Positions 23,926 through 32,287 of a stretch of DNA of 64,000 bases are shown here, one piece after another. The DNA is from an uncultured Coriobacteriaceae bacterium (GTDB taxonomy: Bacteria; Actinomycetota; Coriobacteriia; Coriobacteriales; Atopobiaceae). Position 1 is the first letter of the stretch. Every line of letters starts with the position of its first letter. The stretch spans positions 1 to 64,000 of the forward strand of contig CADBCS010000019.1 in NCBI GenBank assembly GCA_902793195.1. The letters run 5' to 3'. The notes beneath the pieces are model-generated. The model was not told the origin of the DNA. It made no database searches and worked only from the letters and a program-made list of their open reading frames with translations. Position numbers and translations under genes: made by a program.

Positions 23926-25116
23926 TCAGGCACGCTGGCTCAAATAGCGCTTGGCCTTTCGCAGGCTGAATTCCCTCTTGCTGTTCCAGCTCTCCAAAAG
24001 GGTGACTTCGCTAATGGGGTTGACCACCTTGCTGTGCACTGCCATCGACTGGGCTTCCGTTTGCCGTGCGATGTCGTCTTGCGTGGAAGCGAGGCGCGAC
24101 TCTATGAACAGTGCCGAAGCTACGCCTATCAAAAGGAGTAGCCTAAAGACTCTTGCCGCACCATTCTGGGTGGCCCTACCTCCAGAAACCGCATAGTACG
24201 AGTAGTACACAATCACGGATACGGACAGCAGAAAGATCGCAATCCCCGGAATGACGGCTCGCGTCTCGGCACGCATGACCTTGGGCTCATTGGTTGGAAC
24301 ATCGCCAGCACATTTGCCGGTTTGCCCGTTCACAAGGTACAAAAAGTCTCGCCCTTCCCAACTGCAGTGCAAAAACCAAACGGGCAATGAACAGAGACGC
24401 TTGCCTGTAACGCAAACAGCCTCGCGATTCTCTGCAACTTCCCTAAGGGAGTAGGGGCCCCGATCACCCGTGTTGCTGTAGGGCTGGCCGAGTTCCATAA
24501 GTCGGTTATGGAGCAGGTGCTTTGCGAACTTGTGGGCCTGCTCGGTCGCATCGTCTGCCGAGACCTGGGGCATCTGTATGGCAACCTCTTCGGCTGGCAT
24601 GGATGAGAACGGCTTCGAGTCGATAACGGAGAACGGGCCCACCGCGTCCATGTGGTAGCCGGAAGCGTGCGAGAACGCGCAGATTGCCATGTCGCCAAAT
24701 CCTGCCCGCACAGACCTCCATGCGGCGCGGTAGAGCGAGCTGCCCATGCCAGTCGTACCCGCAACGATGCCAAGCGTTCCCTCCGCCTCCGCCTGGAACA
24801 GCCAGTACGGGATGAATGCGGGCTCTGCGTATTCCACGTGGGGGTCAAACGTTTCCAGCTTGAAGTCCGACTCATCGATGAACTTTCGCAGCGCCTCCTG
24901 CGCCTGCTCCCGGTTTACCAAGAAGGGCACCGTGCGTGCGGGAATCTCATCCTCTTGTGCGATGCCCAATGGCAGCGTCCGCCCGCCGCACCAGGGGCAG
25001 GTTCTTGCGGTCACGGCAGTGGCCCTGGCCTCGACCCGGCGGATTGCGTACTCCGCGTTGCATGCTGAGCAACGGTACCTCATAAACGACGGATTGTTGG
25101 CGGCTACCTCGCGCAT
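23926..25116 (-). CDS. TFIIB-type zinc-ribbon membrane protein
   Basis: A 396-aa protein of unknown function; start at 25116 (MREVAANNPS) after GGAAGG, an upstream ATG at 25152 being weaker. An N-terminal zinc ribbon has Cys16/Cys19 and Cys40/Cys43 (CSAC, CPWC). The segment VPFLVNREQAQEALRKF and the Y..P.W.F strand that follows are typical of a family annotated as TFIIB-type zinc-ribbon proteins in Firmicutes. Two membrane helices lie near the C-terminus (AIFLLSVSVIVYYSYY and RLLLLIGVASALF). Nothing nearby hints at a role. Confidence 0.7.
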   Translation of the reverse strand: MREVAANNPSFMRYRCSACNAEYAIRRVEARATAVTARTCPWCGGRTLPLGIAQEDEIPARTVPFLVNREQAQEALRKFIDESDFKLETFDPHVEYAEPAFIPYWLFQAEAEGTLGIVAGTTGMGSSLYRAAWRSVRAGFGDMAICAFSHASGYHMDAVGPFSVIDSKPFSSMPAEEVAIQMPQVSADDATEQAHKFAKHLLHNRLMELGQPYSNTGDRGPYSLREVAENREAVCVTGKRLCSLPVWFLHCSWEGRDFLYLVNGQTGKCAGDVPTNEPKVMRAETRAVIPGIAIFLLSVSVIVYYSYYAVSGGRATQNGAARVFRLLLLIGVASALFIESRLASTQDDIARQTEAQSMAVHSKVVNPISEVTLLESWNSKREFSLRKAKRYLSQRA

Positions 25117-25235
25117 GGCACAACACCTTCCAGAATCCTTGAAGTGCACCATACGTCCGATTCTACCAAACGGCTCACCCTTGCGACGCGTTACGAGAGG
25201 GCCAGTTGCAAGGCGCCAGGGTGGAATCGCCCCCC

Positions 25236-25265
25236 TTGGGTACGCCTCCCCGTGCGGGGTATAAT
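25236..25265 (+). promoter_or_regulatory. Promoter of the AAA-ATPase gene
   Basis: TTGGGT (25236-25241), an 18-base spacer and a perfect TATAAT (25260-25265), 36 bases before the ATG and followed by an AAGGAGG site. Confidence 0.65.
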
Positions 25266-25300
25266 CGTCCTAAGAGAGGACGTCGCAAGGAGGGCGCGGC

Positions 25301-26911
25301 ATGGGACGCTACGTAAACCCAGGAAACAATGGGTTCGCGAGAATCGTGGGCGACGAGTACGTGGACAAGACCGGGCTCGTGTCGCTCTTCGACTCCGCGC
25401 TCAACACGACGAGGGGGCTCGTGATGGTGAGCCGCCCCAGGCGCTTCGGCAAGAGCTACGCCGCGCAGGCGGTCGCCGCGTTCTACAGCCGCGGTTGCGA
25501 CTCGCGGGCGCTCTTCGAGGGCCTGGAGGTGTCGCGACGCGAGGGCTGGGACGAGCACCTCAACGCCTACAACGTCCTGCGCCTCGACATGGCGGGGATC
25601 ATGCAGTCGGCCGAGGGCGCGGACGCCGTGGCCGCCGTCACGGAGGCGGTGCTGCCGGAGCTGCGCGAGCTCGCGCCGGACGCCGGCTCACGCGCGATCG
25701 GGCCAAAGTCGCTGCTCGCGGACGCCCTCTGGGACACTGTGCAGGCCACCGGCCGCAAGTTCGTCTTCGTGATCGACGAGTGGGACGCGCCCTACCGCCT
25801 GGCGCAGGGCGAGCGCGCCTGCCAGGACGCCTACGCCGAGTGGCTGCGGTCGCTGTTCAAGAACGCGAGCCTCACTGCCGAGGTCGTGGCCGGAGCCTAC
25901 ATGACGGGAATCCTGCCCATAAAGAAGTACGCGCACCAGAGCGCGGTGTCGGACTTCGACGAGTACACCATGGTGGACCCGGGGGCCTACGTCCCCTACG
26001 TCGGGTTCACCGAGGCGGAGGTGGGGGCGCTCTGCGCCGAGCACGGCCTCGACGCCGCGGACGTGCGCCGCTGGTACGACGGATACGACCTGCCGGCCTT
26101 CGCCCCGGGCCCGGGCGAGCCGACCCACGTGGGGCTCTACGCCCCCTACTCCGTGATGCGCGCCTGCGCGAGGCGCAGGATAGGCTCCTACTGGCCCTCC
26201 ACGGAGACCTTCGAGGAGCTGCGCCGCTACGTCGACATGGACTTCGAGGGCCTGCAGGGCGACGTGCTGCGCGCCATCGGCGGCGAGGAGCTGCGGCTGG
26301 ACCCCGCGACCTTCCAGAACGACATGACCTCGATAGGCAGCCGCGACGACGCGCTCACCCTGCTCGTGCACCTGGGCTACCTCTGCTACGACATCGGGAC
26401 CGGGCGGGCGCGGGTGCCCAACGAGGAGGTGCGCCGCGAGCTGAGGCGCGCCGCGGGCAGGAGCCGCCACCCCCGCATCGCGCGGGTCATGCGTGACTCG
26501 ATGCGGCTCGTGGCCGACGTGCTCGCCCGCGACGAGGAGGCCGTGGCAGCCGCCATCGGCCGCGCCCACGACGCCGCGTGCGCGCCCATCCACTACAACG
26601 GCGAGCAGGCGCTGCGGGCGGTCGTGAAGGCCGCGCTCGTCGCGTCCGTCGACGACTGGGCGTGCGTGGACGAGCTGCCCTCGGGCCGCGGCTACGCCGA
26701 CGTGGCCTACCTGCCCAGGGCCGGCTCGGGCGCGCCGGCGCTACTCGTGGAGCTCAAGTGGGACAGGCCCGTGAGCGCCGCGGCCGACCAGGTGCTCTCC
26801 CACGACTACCCGCAGGTCCTGCGCGACCTCGGCGCGCCGATCCTCGTTGTCTCCGTCACCTACGACGCCAAGACCAAGGAGCATACCTGCCGCATCGCGG
26901 AGGTCGCCTGA
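25301..26911 (+). CDS. AAA-ATPase-like protein with C-terminal PD-(D/E)XK nuclease-like domain
   Basis: A 536-aa member of the AAA-ATPase_like (PF09820-type) plus PF08011-type family, abundant in gut anaerobes. The P-loop variant is SRPRRFGKS (44-52), with a Walker B-like FVFVIDEWDAP. The C-terminal GYADVAYLP...LLVELKWDRP carries the D...ELK core of a PD-(D/E)XK fold. Function is unproven; mobile-element or defence roles have been proposed for the family. Codons are markedly richer in G+C than in neighbouring genes, which suggests a separate origin. Confidence 0.88.
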   Translation: MGRYVNPGNNGFARIVGDEYVDKTGLVSLFDSALNTTRGLVMVSRPRRFGKSYAAQAVAAFYSRGCDSRALFEGLEVSRREGWDEHLNAYNVLRLDMAGIMQSAEGADAVAAVTEAVLPELRELAPDAGSRAIGPKSLLADALWDTVQATGRKFVFVIDEWDAPYRLAQGERACQDAYAEWLRSLFKNASLTAEVVAGAYMTGILPIKKYAHQSAVSDFDEYTMVDPGAYVPYVGFTEAEVGALCAEHGLDAADVRRWYDGYDLPAFAPGPGEPTHVGLYAPYSVMRACARRRIGSYWPSTETFEELRRYVDMDFEGLQGDVLRAIGGEELRLDPATFQNDMTSIGSRDDALTLLVHLGYLCYDIGTGRARVPNEEVRRELRRAAGRSRHPRIARVMRDSMRLVADVLARDEEAVAAAIGRAHDAACAPIHYNGEQALRAVVKAALVASVDDWACVDELPSGRGYADVAYLPRAGSGAPALLVELKWDRPVSAAADQVLSHDYPQVLRDLGAPILVVSVTYDAKTKEHTCRIAEVA

Positions 26912-27031
26912 CACACCGTCCGCCAGCTACTCGAGCATCAGGTGCCCGACGCGGCATCGCCACAACCACCCGAGAATGGTCCCCGAGCGACAGGTTTCGC
27001 ACCCGGCAAGGAGGCCAGGGCATCTGTCCCG

Positions 27032-28129
27032 CTACTCCCCTTCGAGCGCGACGGCCTTCTCTACCTCCCGCTTGTGCAAGAACAGCGTGCAACCGCCCAT
27101 GTGCTCGCCAGCGTGCTGCGCCTCGATGTTTTGGATGCGCTCGAAGAAGGACGACTGCAGGGCGCCCAAAAGCCCCACGTCGGCCACGTTGGCAACGGAG
27201 AACGGCGAGAACGGGCACGGCTCGGCGGCACCAGCCTGCGAGATGTGGAAGAACCCGCGTCCGGCGGCAAGGCACCCTCCCATGCGCTCCTCGTTTCCCG
27301 GAAACACTATGGCCGACAGCGCATCGAACGCGGGGTCTGCGTTGATGGCGTCCATGCGCTCGAGCAGCCGGTTGTGCTCGGCCATGGAAAGCGCCAGACG
27401 CCCACTCCCCTTGGCCACGGGAACGAACTCGTTGCAAATGTAGAGCCCGCATCCCCGTTCGTGCAGGTCGCGCACGAATTCGGCCTCCGTCACCTCGTCG
27501 AGGTTGCCGGTGGTCACGGTAACGGAAGCGCCCCACAAAATCCCGCGTTCGGTGCAAAGCGCCTGTGCCTTGCGCACGCGATCGGCCACGCCAATGCCCC
27601 GGCGGGCGTCGGTCTGGGCATCGAAGCCCTCGATGGAAAACACGGGCACGAGGTTTCGGTTGTCGTCGAGCAGAGCAAGGAGGCCGTCGTTAAAGGTCGT
27701 GCCGTTTGTAAAGATGGCAAACACGATGTCCTTGAATACGGCAGCCTCCTCAATTACGTGACGACGCAGCGTGGGCTCTCCCCCTGCGAGGAGGATAAAC
27801 GACACGCCAATGTTGGCCGCCTCGGCAAAGATGCGCCCCCACGCCTCGTCGCTCAGCTCGGCCTTCTTGGCCGTTGCCCCAACGGCACCGTGCGCATGCG
27901 CGTAGCAACCCTCGCACGCGAGGTTGCACTCGCTGGCAATGGAGGCTATGAGAAACGGGGGCACATGCACGCCCTCGCGCTCCAGGCGGGCACGCGTCTT
28001 TGCGGCGCGCCTCGCGGCAAGCGCTGCGTGTGCCAGGTACAGTGCGCCACGGGCGCTGCGCGTGTAGTAGCGCGTGGCGGTCTCCACAATGTTGCTGGCG
28101 CCTCGTTCCATGAACGCGTTGAGGTTCAT
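27032..28129 (-). CDS. Radical SAM enzyme with SPASM-like C-terminus
   Basis: A 365-aa iron-sulfur enzyme; start at 28129 (MNLNAFMERG) after AAAGGA. The 4Fe-4S cluster motif CxxxCxxC is CNLACEGC (Cys68, 72, 75), followed by the GGEPTL motif. The C-terminal part has a Cys in MGGCLAAGRG, one in EPCPFSP and one near HMGGCTLF, as in SPASM/twitch proteins that modify peptides or act in maturation. It follows a 65-aa Cys-containing gene by 39 bases (probable operon). A double-glycine peptide gene lies 620 bases upstream, but a terminator and repeats intervene. The substrate is unknown. Confidence 0.88.
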   Translation of the reverse strand: MNLNAFMERGASNIVETATRYYTRSARGALYLAHAALAARRAAKTRARLEREGVHVPPFLIASIASECNLACEGCYAHAHGAVGATAKKAELSDEAWGRIFAEAANIGVSFILLAGGEPTLRRHVIEEAAVFKDIVFAIFTNGTTFNDGLLALLDDNRNLVPVFSIEGFDAQTDARRGIGVADRVRKAQALCTERGILWGASVTVTTGNLDEVTEAEFVRDLHERGCGLYICNEFVPVAKGSGRLALSMAEHNRLLERMDAINADPAFDALSAIVFPGNEERMGGCLAAGRGFFHISQAGAAEPCPFSPFSVANVADVGLLGALQSSFFERIQNIEAQHAGEHMGGCTLFLHKREVEKAVALEGE

Positions 28130-28168
28130 GCTCGTCCTTTCCGTAGGCACGGCCGCCGTGGCGTTCCG

Positions 28169-28366
28169 TCACGTGTCACTCCCGTTTATGCTGCGCAGCC
28201 TCACGCACGCCGGACAGGTACATACCACGCGCGTGTCCAGCTCCTTGAGGGCACGGATGCTCTGTTGGCGCGCCTCTTCGGCTGCGCGGGACTCCTCGGC
28301 GGCCCGAGCACGCAGAGCGAGGTGCTCCGAGAGGGTCATGCGCTTCTTGTGGGTTTGTCGAGCCAT
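28169..28366 (-). CDS. Small Cys-containing protein upstream of the radical SAM gene
   Basis: A 65-aa protein with a strong GGAGG site four bases before its ATG (MARQTHKKRM). A charged helical middle (LRARAAEESRAAEEARQQS) leads to Cys49, Cys51 and Cys54 (CTCPAC). It is 39 bases before the radical SAM gene in the same direction, so co-transcription is likely; it could be a partner or a carrier peptide. I do not recognise the family. Confidence 0.65.
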   Translation of the reverse strand: MARQTHKKRMTLSEHLALRARAAEESRAAEEARQQSIRALKELDTRVVCTCPACVRLRSINGSDT

Positions 28367-28407
28367 ACAACCTCCGTGCCGTGTCCCATAAGTGTAGCCC
28401 ATCGGCC

Positions 28408-28455
28408 CTTTGGGGACGGTCCCTAAGCGACCGGTCGTATAGGGACGGTCCCCGT
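28408..28455. repeat. Family B repeat pair
   Basis: GGGGACGGTCCCTAAGCGAC followed by CGGTCGTATAGGGACGGTCCCC; two cores in the same orientation. Confidence 0.7.
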
Positions 28456-28496
28456 GAGGCCCGATCTTGCGCCGTGCCACCTCGGCGGGACCACCG

Positions 28497-28660
28497 CGCA
28501 CGATTCCGTGACAAAACCAGTCCCTACCGCGCGCAATTTGTGGCCTTGTCGTACCCACCGCGCACGATTTCGTGACAAAACCAGTCCCTACCGCGCGCGA
28601 TTCTCGGCCATTATCGTACGCGGCAAGGACCCGTTTTGTCTGGAAATTGTACGCGGTGGG
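28497..28660. repeat. Family C palindromic element with tandem partial copy
   Basis: An imperfect hairpin spans 28554-28660: CCCACCGCGCACGATTTCGT... pairs with ...AATTGTACGCGGTGGG around the loop CTCGGCCA. A partial extra left arm precedes it at 28497-28545. Shared blocks are ACAAAACCAGTCCCTACCGC and TTATCGTACGCGG. This stretch, 28367-28676, holds no gene. Confidence 0.8.
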
Positions 28661-28676
28661 CGGGCCCGCATCGGCA

Positions 28677-28732
28677 AGAAAAAAGGACCGCCCCCAGCGA
28701 TCGCCGCGCACGACGATGGCTGGGGGCGGTCC
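28677..28732 (-). terminator. Terminator of the double-glycine peptide gene
   Basis: Read on the minus strand, GGACCGCCCCCAGC and GCTGGGGGCGGTCC (28719-28732, 28685-28698) form a 14-base perfect stem followed by TTTTTTCTT. It ends transcription before the radical SAM operon. Confidence 0.85.
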
Positions 28733-28751
28733 CCCTCTTGGCCGGAAACGC

Positions 28752-28937
28752 TTAGCACTCAGGCGCCCAGCCGATCTCCTCCGTGAGGCCGCCGCGCGCC
28801 TCGGCACCGCCGGCGCTGGCACGCGGTACGTACACGCGGTGGGGGCGCCATCCGCCGCTGACGGCGTCGAGCTGGGACTCGCTGATCTCATAGGCGTTGG
28901 CAGTGGTCTGGTCGAGGTTGGTCGCGTTCTTGGTCAT
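28752..28937 (-). CDS. Double-glycine-leader peptide precursor (bacteriocin/RiPP-like)
   Basis: A 61-aa peptide; ATG at 28937 (MTKNATNLDQ) after GGAGAAAGGA. The leader ends EISESQLDAVSGG (GG at 28-29), matching the LS..EL..V.GG pattern cut by C39 peptidases of bacteriocin transporters. The predicted core is residues 30-61: it starts WRPHRVYVPR, holds AGGAEARGG, and ends WAPEC with a single terminal Cys. A strong terminator makes it a monocistronic unit. No C39 transporter is in the window. It could be a class II bacteriocin, a pheromone or a radical SAM substrate (see the gene at 27032); none is proven. Confidence 0.7.
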   Translation of the reverse strand: MTKNATNLDQTTANAYEISESQLDAVSGGWRPHRVYVPRASAGGAEARGGLTEEIGWAPEC

Positions 28938-28983
28938 GATGGTTTCCTTTCTCCTGCAGGTCCCTTTTGGACCCGTCCTTTTG

Positions 28984-29037
28984 TCTGACCTGCCCTTAAG
29001 TACGTTCCAGGCGGTGGCACGTCTCGCATGTGGAGGA
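28984..29037. repeat. Family D dispersed repeat, copy 1
   Basis: TCTGACCTGCCCTTAAGTAC, GTTCCAGGCGGTGGCACGTC, TCGCATG; it matches 32288-32335 with a few substitutions. It lies just upstream of the double-glycine peptide gene. Confidence 0.8.
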
Positions 29038-29045
29038 AGCATGGA

Positions 29046-29085
29046 GGGCCACCAATAGCGAAGGGACGGTCGCTATTGGTGGCCC
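29046..29085. other. 16-bp perfect inverted repeat
   Basis: GGGCCACCAATAGCGA (29046-29061) and TCGCTATTGGTGGCCC (29070-29085) with loop AGGGACGG. There is no U tract on either side. It lies 28 bases after the ChW fragment's stop, so it may stabilise or end that transcript. Confidence 0.8.
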
Positions 29086-29113
29086 GGTATGACGGCGCGC
29101 CCTCTCAGTCGCG

Positions 29114-29449
29114 CTACCTCCTTGCGAAGGGCTTGGCGTAGTTCTGCCTAACGCCCTTGTGGGTGGCGGTGGGAGCGGGCTCGCCCTTGCGCACGAGCAC
29201 GATCTGTACGGCCTCCACACGGCGGCTCATGCCCTGGGTGCCGGCAACCGAACCGTTCTTGGTCCAGGCCATCCAGCCTATGCGCTGCACGTGAACGGCG
29301 GTGGACGCCTTGGGTGCGTCGGCGGGTGTGGGTGTGGGTGTGGGTGCGGGCGTTGGCGTGGGTGTGGGCTCGGGTGTCGGGGCGACGACCTCCACCTCGT
29401 AGGTGTCGGAGAAGCCCTCGTACGTTACGGTGATAAGAAGGTCATCCAA
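29114..29449 (-). pseudogene. C-terminal fragment of a ChW-repeat adhesin
   Basis: 111 codons that match the last part of the 3,632-aa adhesin: VTYEGFSDTYEVEVVAP, a (TP)-rich linker, one ChW repeat (HVQRIGWMAW, GMSRRVEAVQI) and the end GVRQNYAKPF. There is no signal peptide or N-terminal domain. Homology stops three bases from a family B inverted repeat. It is read as a remnant of a lost adhesin gene, or a silent C-terminal cassette. Confidence 0.75.
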
Positions 29450-29451
29450 AA

Positions 29452-29491
29452 GGGACCGTCCCTTCCAGACTAGTCCGGAAGGGACGGTCCC
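29452..29491. repeat. Family B perfect inverted repeat
   Basis: GGGACCGTCCCTTCC / GGAAGGGACGGTCCC (15 bases each) around AGACTAGTCC, at the breakpoint of the ChW fragment. Confidence 0.85.
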
Positions 29492-29514
29492 CGACGGTCA
29501 ACATCCCCGGCGGT

Positions 29515-29712
29515 CTATTTCTTGTCCTTGGGCTTCCAAACAAAGGCCTCAACGATTCCCATGCCCAACGGAGCGATGATGTCGAAGGGACGAATCGTAA
29601 ACGCCTCATGGAAGATGAGCACGTTCATGATAAAGTGCACCCCCATCCAAATGGCGAACATCCCAACGATGCAAATGATCAGGCGCACTACGAAGTTCTC
29701 TGGATACGGCAT
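29515..29712 (-). CDS. Small membrane protein of the exporter operon
   Basis: A 65-aa protein; ATG at 29712 (MPYPENFVVR) after AGAGGA. Two membrane helices are visible (VRLIICIVGMFAIWMGVHFI and FDIIAPLGMGIVEAFVW) with a Lys-rich tail (KPKDKK). It lies 27 bases after the ABC permease, same strand, so it is probably an accessory subunit. Family not recognised. Confidence 0.7.
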   Translation of the reverse strand: MPYPENFVVRLIICIVGMFAIWMGVHFIMNVLIFHEAFTIRPFDIIAPLGMGIVEAFVWKPKDKK

Positions 29713-29739
29713 TTCTTGTCCTCTCTCTTCTTGCATCCG

Positions 29740-31404
29740 CTATTCGAACGCTTGGATATTCCGCGCGGCTGAGGCGACGAGCATGCGTCCCAGCACCACA
29801 GCCACAACAACGCCAACGACGGCCAGCACCGGCATAAACACAATGGGGTCGAGATTCACAAGCGGCGTCACCAGGAGCGGCAGCGCGGCATAGGCCAGCC
29901 CTACGAGGAGGGAACGCAGCTCGCCACCGGTCCCCTTGAGCACCTTGGGGTTCACGTCGCCGTCGTTGCCCCAGTTTACGTTGGGGTTGCGGCTTTCGCT
30001 CCATGCCCCAACGCACACCATGAGCCATGCCCCGCCCAGCATGAGCACGACCGCGCCCGCCACAACCAGCACGTTGATGCCCATCTTGGAACACAGGAGG
30101 AACCCGCCGCCAATCATGACCACCAACGTAAGAATGGCGTTTACGGCGAAGGCGGGCACGAGCTTCGCACGAAGCTGCTCGACCACGGGCACCGGGAGGT
30201 ACTTGAGGTACGTCCAGTTGGATCCCTCGCGCGAGACGGCGGTCGCCGCAAGCTTGTTGCTGGAGGCGCTTAGGGCCACCAACGCCATGAGGAAGCACAG
30301 CACGAAGCCCGCCAACATTGTGGTGGGATCGCCCAAGGTGCCAAGCTTCGAGGACATCTGGCTAACCGAATCGGTGGTGAGCATGACGCCAAACAGCACC
30401 GGGCAGATGACGAGCGGGTACACCACGTAATACAGGAGAATGGACGAGTTGCGCACGATCTTGCGCACCTCCGCCTGCAGCAGCGCCCTGAACACCGGGA
30501 CCTGCTGCTGCGTGCCCGCGCCCACGTACGCCTCGGCTCGACCGGCCCCCGACGAGAGCGAGGTCACGATGCGCATGTAGAGCACGCGCGCAACGAGCAC
30601 GAACACGGCGAACGCCGCCAGCGACAGCAGCACGAACAGCCACGAACCGAGGGGGTCGGGGTAGATGAGCGCATACACGGCAAAGCCATAGGCGGGAAAC
30701 GCCATGACCACGCTGCCGATGGAGTTCCCCATTGTGCCGAGCATATGGGCCACGCCGTCGCTGGCCCTCGTCTGGTTGGAGATGAAGAACGCGGCAATGG
30801 AGACGCCCAACGTGAGCACGGTGGTGATGGTGGTTATGGCGTCCTTGCGGCGCACGCGCTTGAACAGCGCGGCGATGACGATGGAGAGGGTGCCGGCATA
30901 CGAGACGGGCATGAGCGGGGTAAAGATGACCGCCAGTACGTAGACGACCCAAAAGCGAAAGCTGAGCCCGCCCGCCAGGGTTCCCGCTATGCCCCAGCCC
31001 GCCAACGGCGCCGCAATAAACACGAACGTCCACAGGTAGGCGGTGGCAAGGGCACCCAGCGCCTTGGCGAACACGATCGAAAAGGGCGATACGGGCAACG
31101 GCAGCAGGTCGTTGATGTCGGACGACCCAAAGAACGAACCCAGGATGGCCGGCAGCGAGAACACGAAGGTCAGCGAGCCGCAGGCCATAAACAGGATGTT
31201 GTAGATGGCCTTGGACATGCCCATCCGCCCCACGATGCCAAAGGCCATATACCCCAGCCAGGCGACGCCGAAGAAGATGATGGCGCCGATGAGCGCGGTG
31301 CCCGCCATGGCGCCATTCGCGCCCGTCCGCTTCTCTATGGCTCCGCGGATGCCGCCGAACGTCTGCTGCAGCTGCAGCTTGGTAAGCAGGAGGACGCTAC
31401 TCAT
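29740..31404 (-). CDS. ABC-2 / EcsB-like exporter permease
   Basis: A 554-aa multispanning membrane protein of the large ABC-2 exporter kind (about 12 hydrophobic helices; VFSLPAILGSFFGS, LLPLPVSPFSIV, and a second half with WTYLKYLPVPV). The LLPLPVS and YLPVP motifs at equivalent places suggest an internal duplication typical of this family. It overlaps the upstream ATPase gene by eight bases and is followed by a 65-aa membrane protein. The substrate is unknown. Confidence 0.85.
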   Translation of the reverse strand: MSSVLLLTKLQLQQTFGGIRGAIEKRTGANGAMAGTALIGAIIFFGVAWLGYMAFGIVGRMGMSKAIYNILFMACGSLTFVFSLPAILGSFFGSSDINDLLPLPVSPFSIVFAKALGALATAYLWTFVFIAAPLAGWGIAGTLAGGLSFRFWVVYVLAVIFTPLMPVSYAGTLSIVIAALFKRVRRKDAITTITTVLTLGVSIAAFFISNQTRASDGVAHMLGTMGNSIGSVVMAFPAYGFAVYALIYPDPLGSWLFVLLSLAAFAVFVLVARVLYMRIVTSLSSGAGRAEAYVGAGTQQQVPVFRALLQAEVRKIVRNSSILLYYVVYPLVICPVLFGVMLTTDSVSQMSSKLGTLGDPTTMLAGFVLCFLMALVALSASSNKLAATAVSREGSNWTYLKYLPVPVVEQLRAKLVPAFAVNAILTLVVMIGGGFLLCSKMGINVLVVAGAVVLMLGGAWLMVCVGAWSESRNPNVNWGNDGDVNPKVLKGTGGELRSLLVGLAYAALPLLVTPLVNLDPIVFMPVLAVVGVVVAVVLGRMLVASAARNIQAFE

Positions 31405-32122
31405 TGGCGGTCATCTCCAGGAAGATCTGCTCGAGCGAGATGCCCGGATGGGCCGCCTTAAGCTCGTCGAGCGTACCGTTGAACAGCATCCGCCCGTGCG
31501 CAATAATGCACACGCTGTCGCAGAGCGCGTCCGCCGTCTCCAGGACATGGGTGGAGAACAGCACCGAGTTGCCGCGCGCCGCATGCTCGCGCATCATCTC
31601 CTTGAGCTCGAAGGCGCCCTTGGGGTCGAGTCCCAACATGGGCTCGTCCAGAATCCAGACGCTCGGCTCGTGGATGAGCGCGCCCATAACGTGTACCTTC
31701 TGCCGCATGCCGTGCGAGTAATCGGAGATGCGCGCGTTCAGGGCGTCGTAGATGTCGAGTCGCTTGCCGTACTCCTCAATAAACGGCTCGCGCCTCTGGG
31801 ACGGCGTGCCGTAGACATCGGCCATGAACGTGAGGTACTCGATGCCCGTCAGCCGCAGGAATCGATCGGGGTCGTCGGGCACGTAACCAAACTGCCGCTT
31901 GGCCTCCAGGGCGTCGGCAACGATGTCGTGGCCGTTGATCTTGATGCTGCCCTCGTCGACGGAGTGCACGCCGCAGATCATCTTGAGCGTGGTCGACTTG
32001 CCCGCGCCGTTAGGGCCAAAGAAGCCGGTGATCTTGCCGTCTTCGACCGTCCAGGTAAGGTCGTCGACCGCCTTGGCCTCCTTCCCCGCATACGTTTTAG
32101 AGACATGACTCAGCTCAATCAT
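31397..32122 (-). CDS. ABC transporter ATPase (EcsA-like)
   Basis: A 241-aa ATPase. Walker A is GPNGAGKST, signature YSHGMRQK, Walker B WILDEPMLGLD, H-loop STHVLE. First gene of a three-gene operon with the permease and small membrane protein; a GGTGAGAG site precedes the ATG. Confidence 0.92.
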   Translation of the reverse strand: MIELSHVSKTYAGKEAKAVDDLTWTVEDGKITGFFGPNGAGKSTTLKMICGVHSVDEGSIKINGHDIVADALEAKRQFGYVPDDPDRFLRLTGIEYLTFMADVYGTPSQRREPFIEEYGKRLDIYDALNARISDYSHGMRQKVHVMGALIHEPSVWILDEPMLGLDPKGAFELKEMMREHAARGNSVLFSTHVLETADALCDSVCIIAHGRMLFNGTLDELKAAHPGISLEQIFLEMTANE

Positions 32123-32287
32123 CGGCTCTCACCTTTCCACATATGTTGACCCCCGGTCCAAGCGGACTCATTCTACAGCATAGTACACCCTAGGCATCCA
32201 TCAACAGCATCTATGAAAGCATGGGATTGGTGCCCTATGCCGTGGAGAACGGGACCTTGGTCCTCTCTCCAATCTGGACTCGCCATC

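Noticed and set aside
26942-28426. Plus-strand open frame opposite the radical SAM gene
   Set aside because: The minus strand has clear CxxxCxxC and GGEP motifs and a good ribosome site; the plus frame has neither.
27032-28937. Radical SAM gene and double-glycine peptide as one operon
   Set aside because: A 14-base-stem terminator with a U tract (28677-28732) and two repeat families separate them, so co-transcription is unlikely; action in trans is kept as a hypothesis.
29316-29390. TP-repeat tract as a phase-variation switch
   Set aside because: The repeat unit is a multiple of three bases, so slippage changes length without shifting the frame, and the gene is already a fragment.
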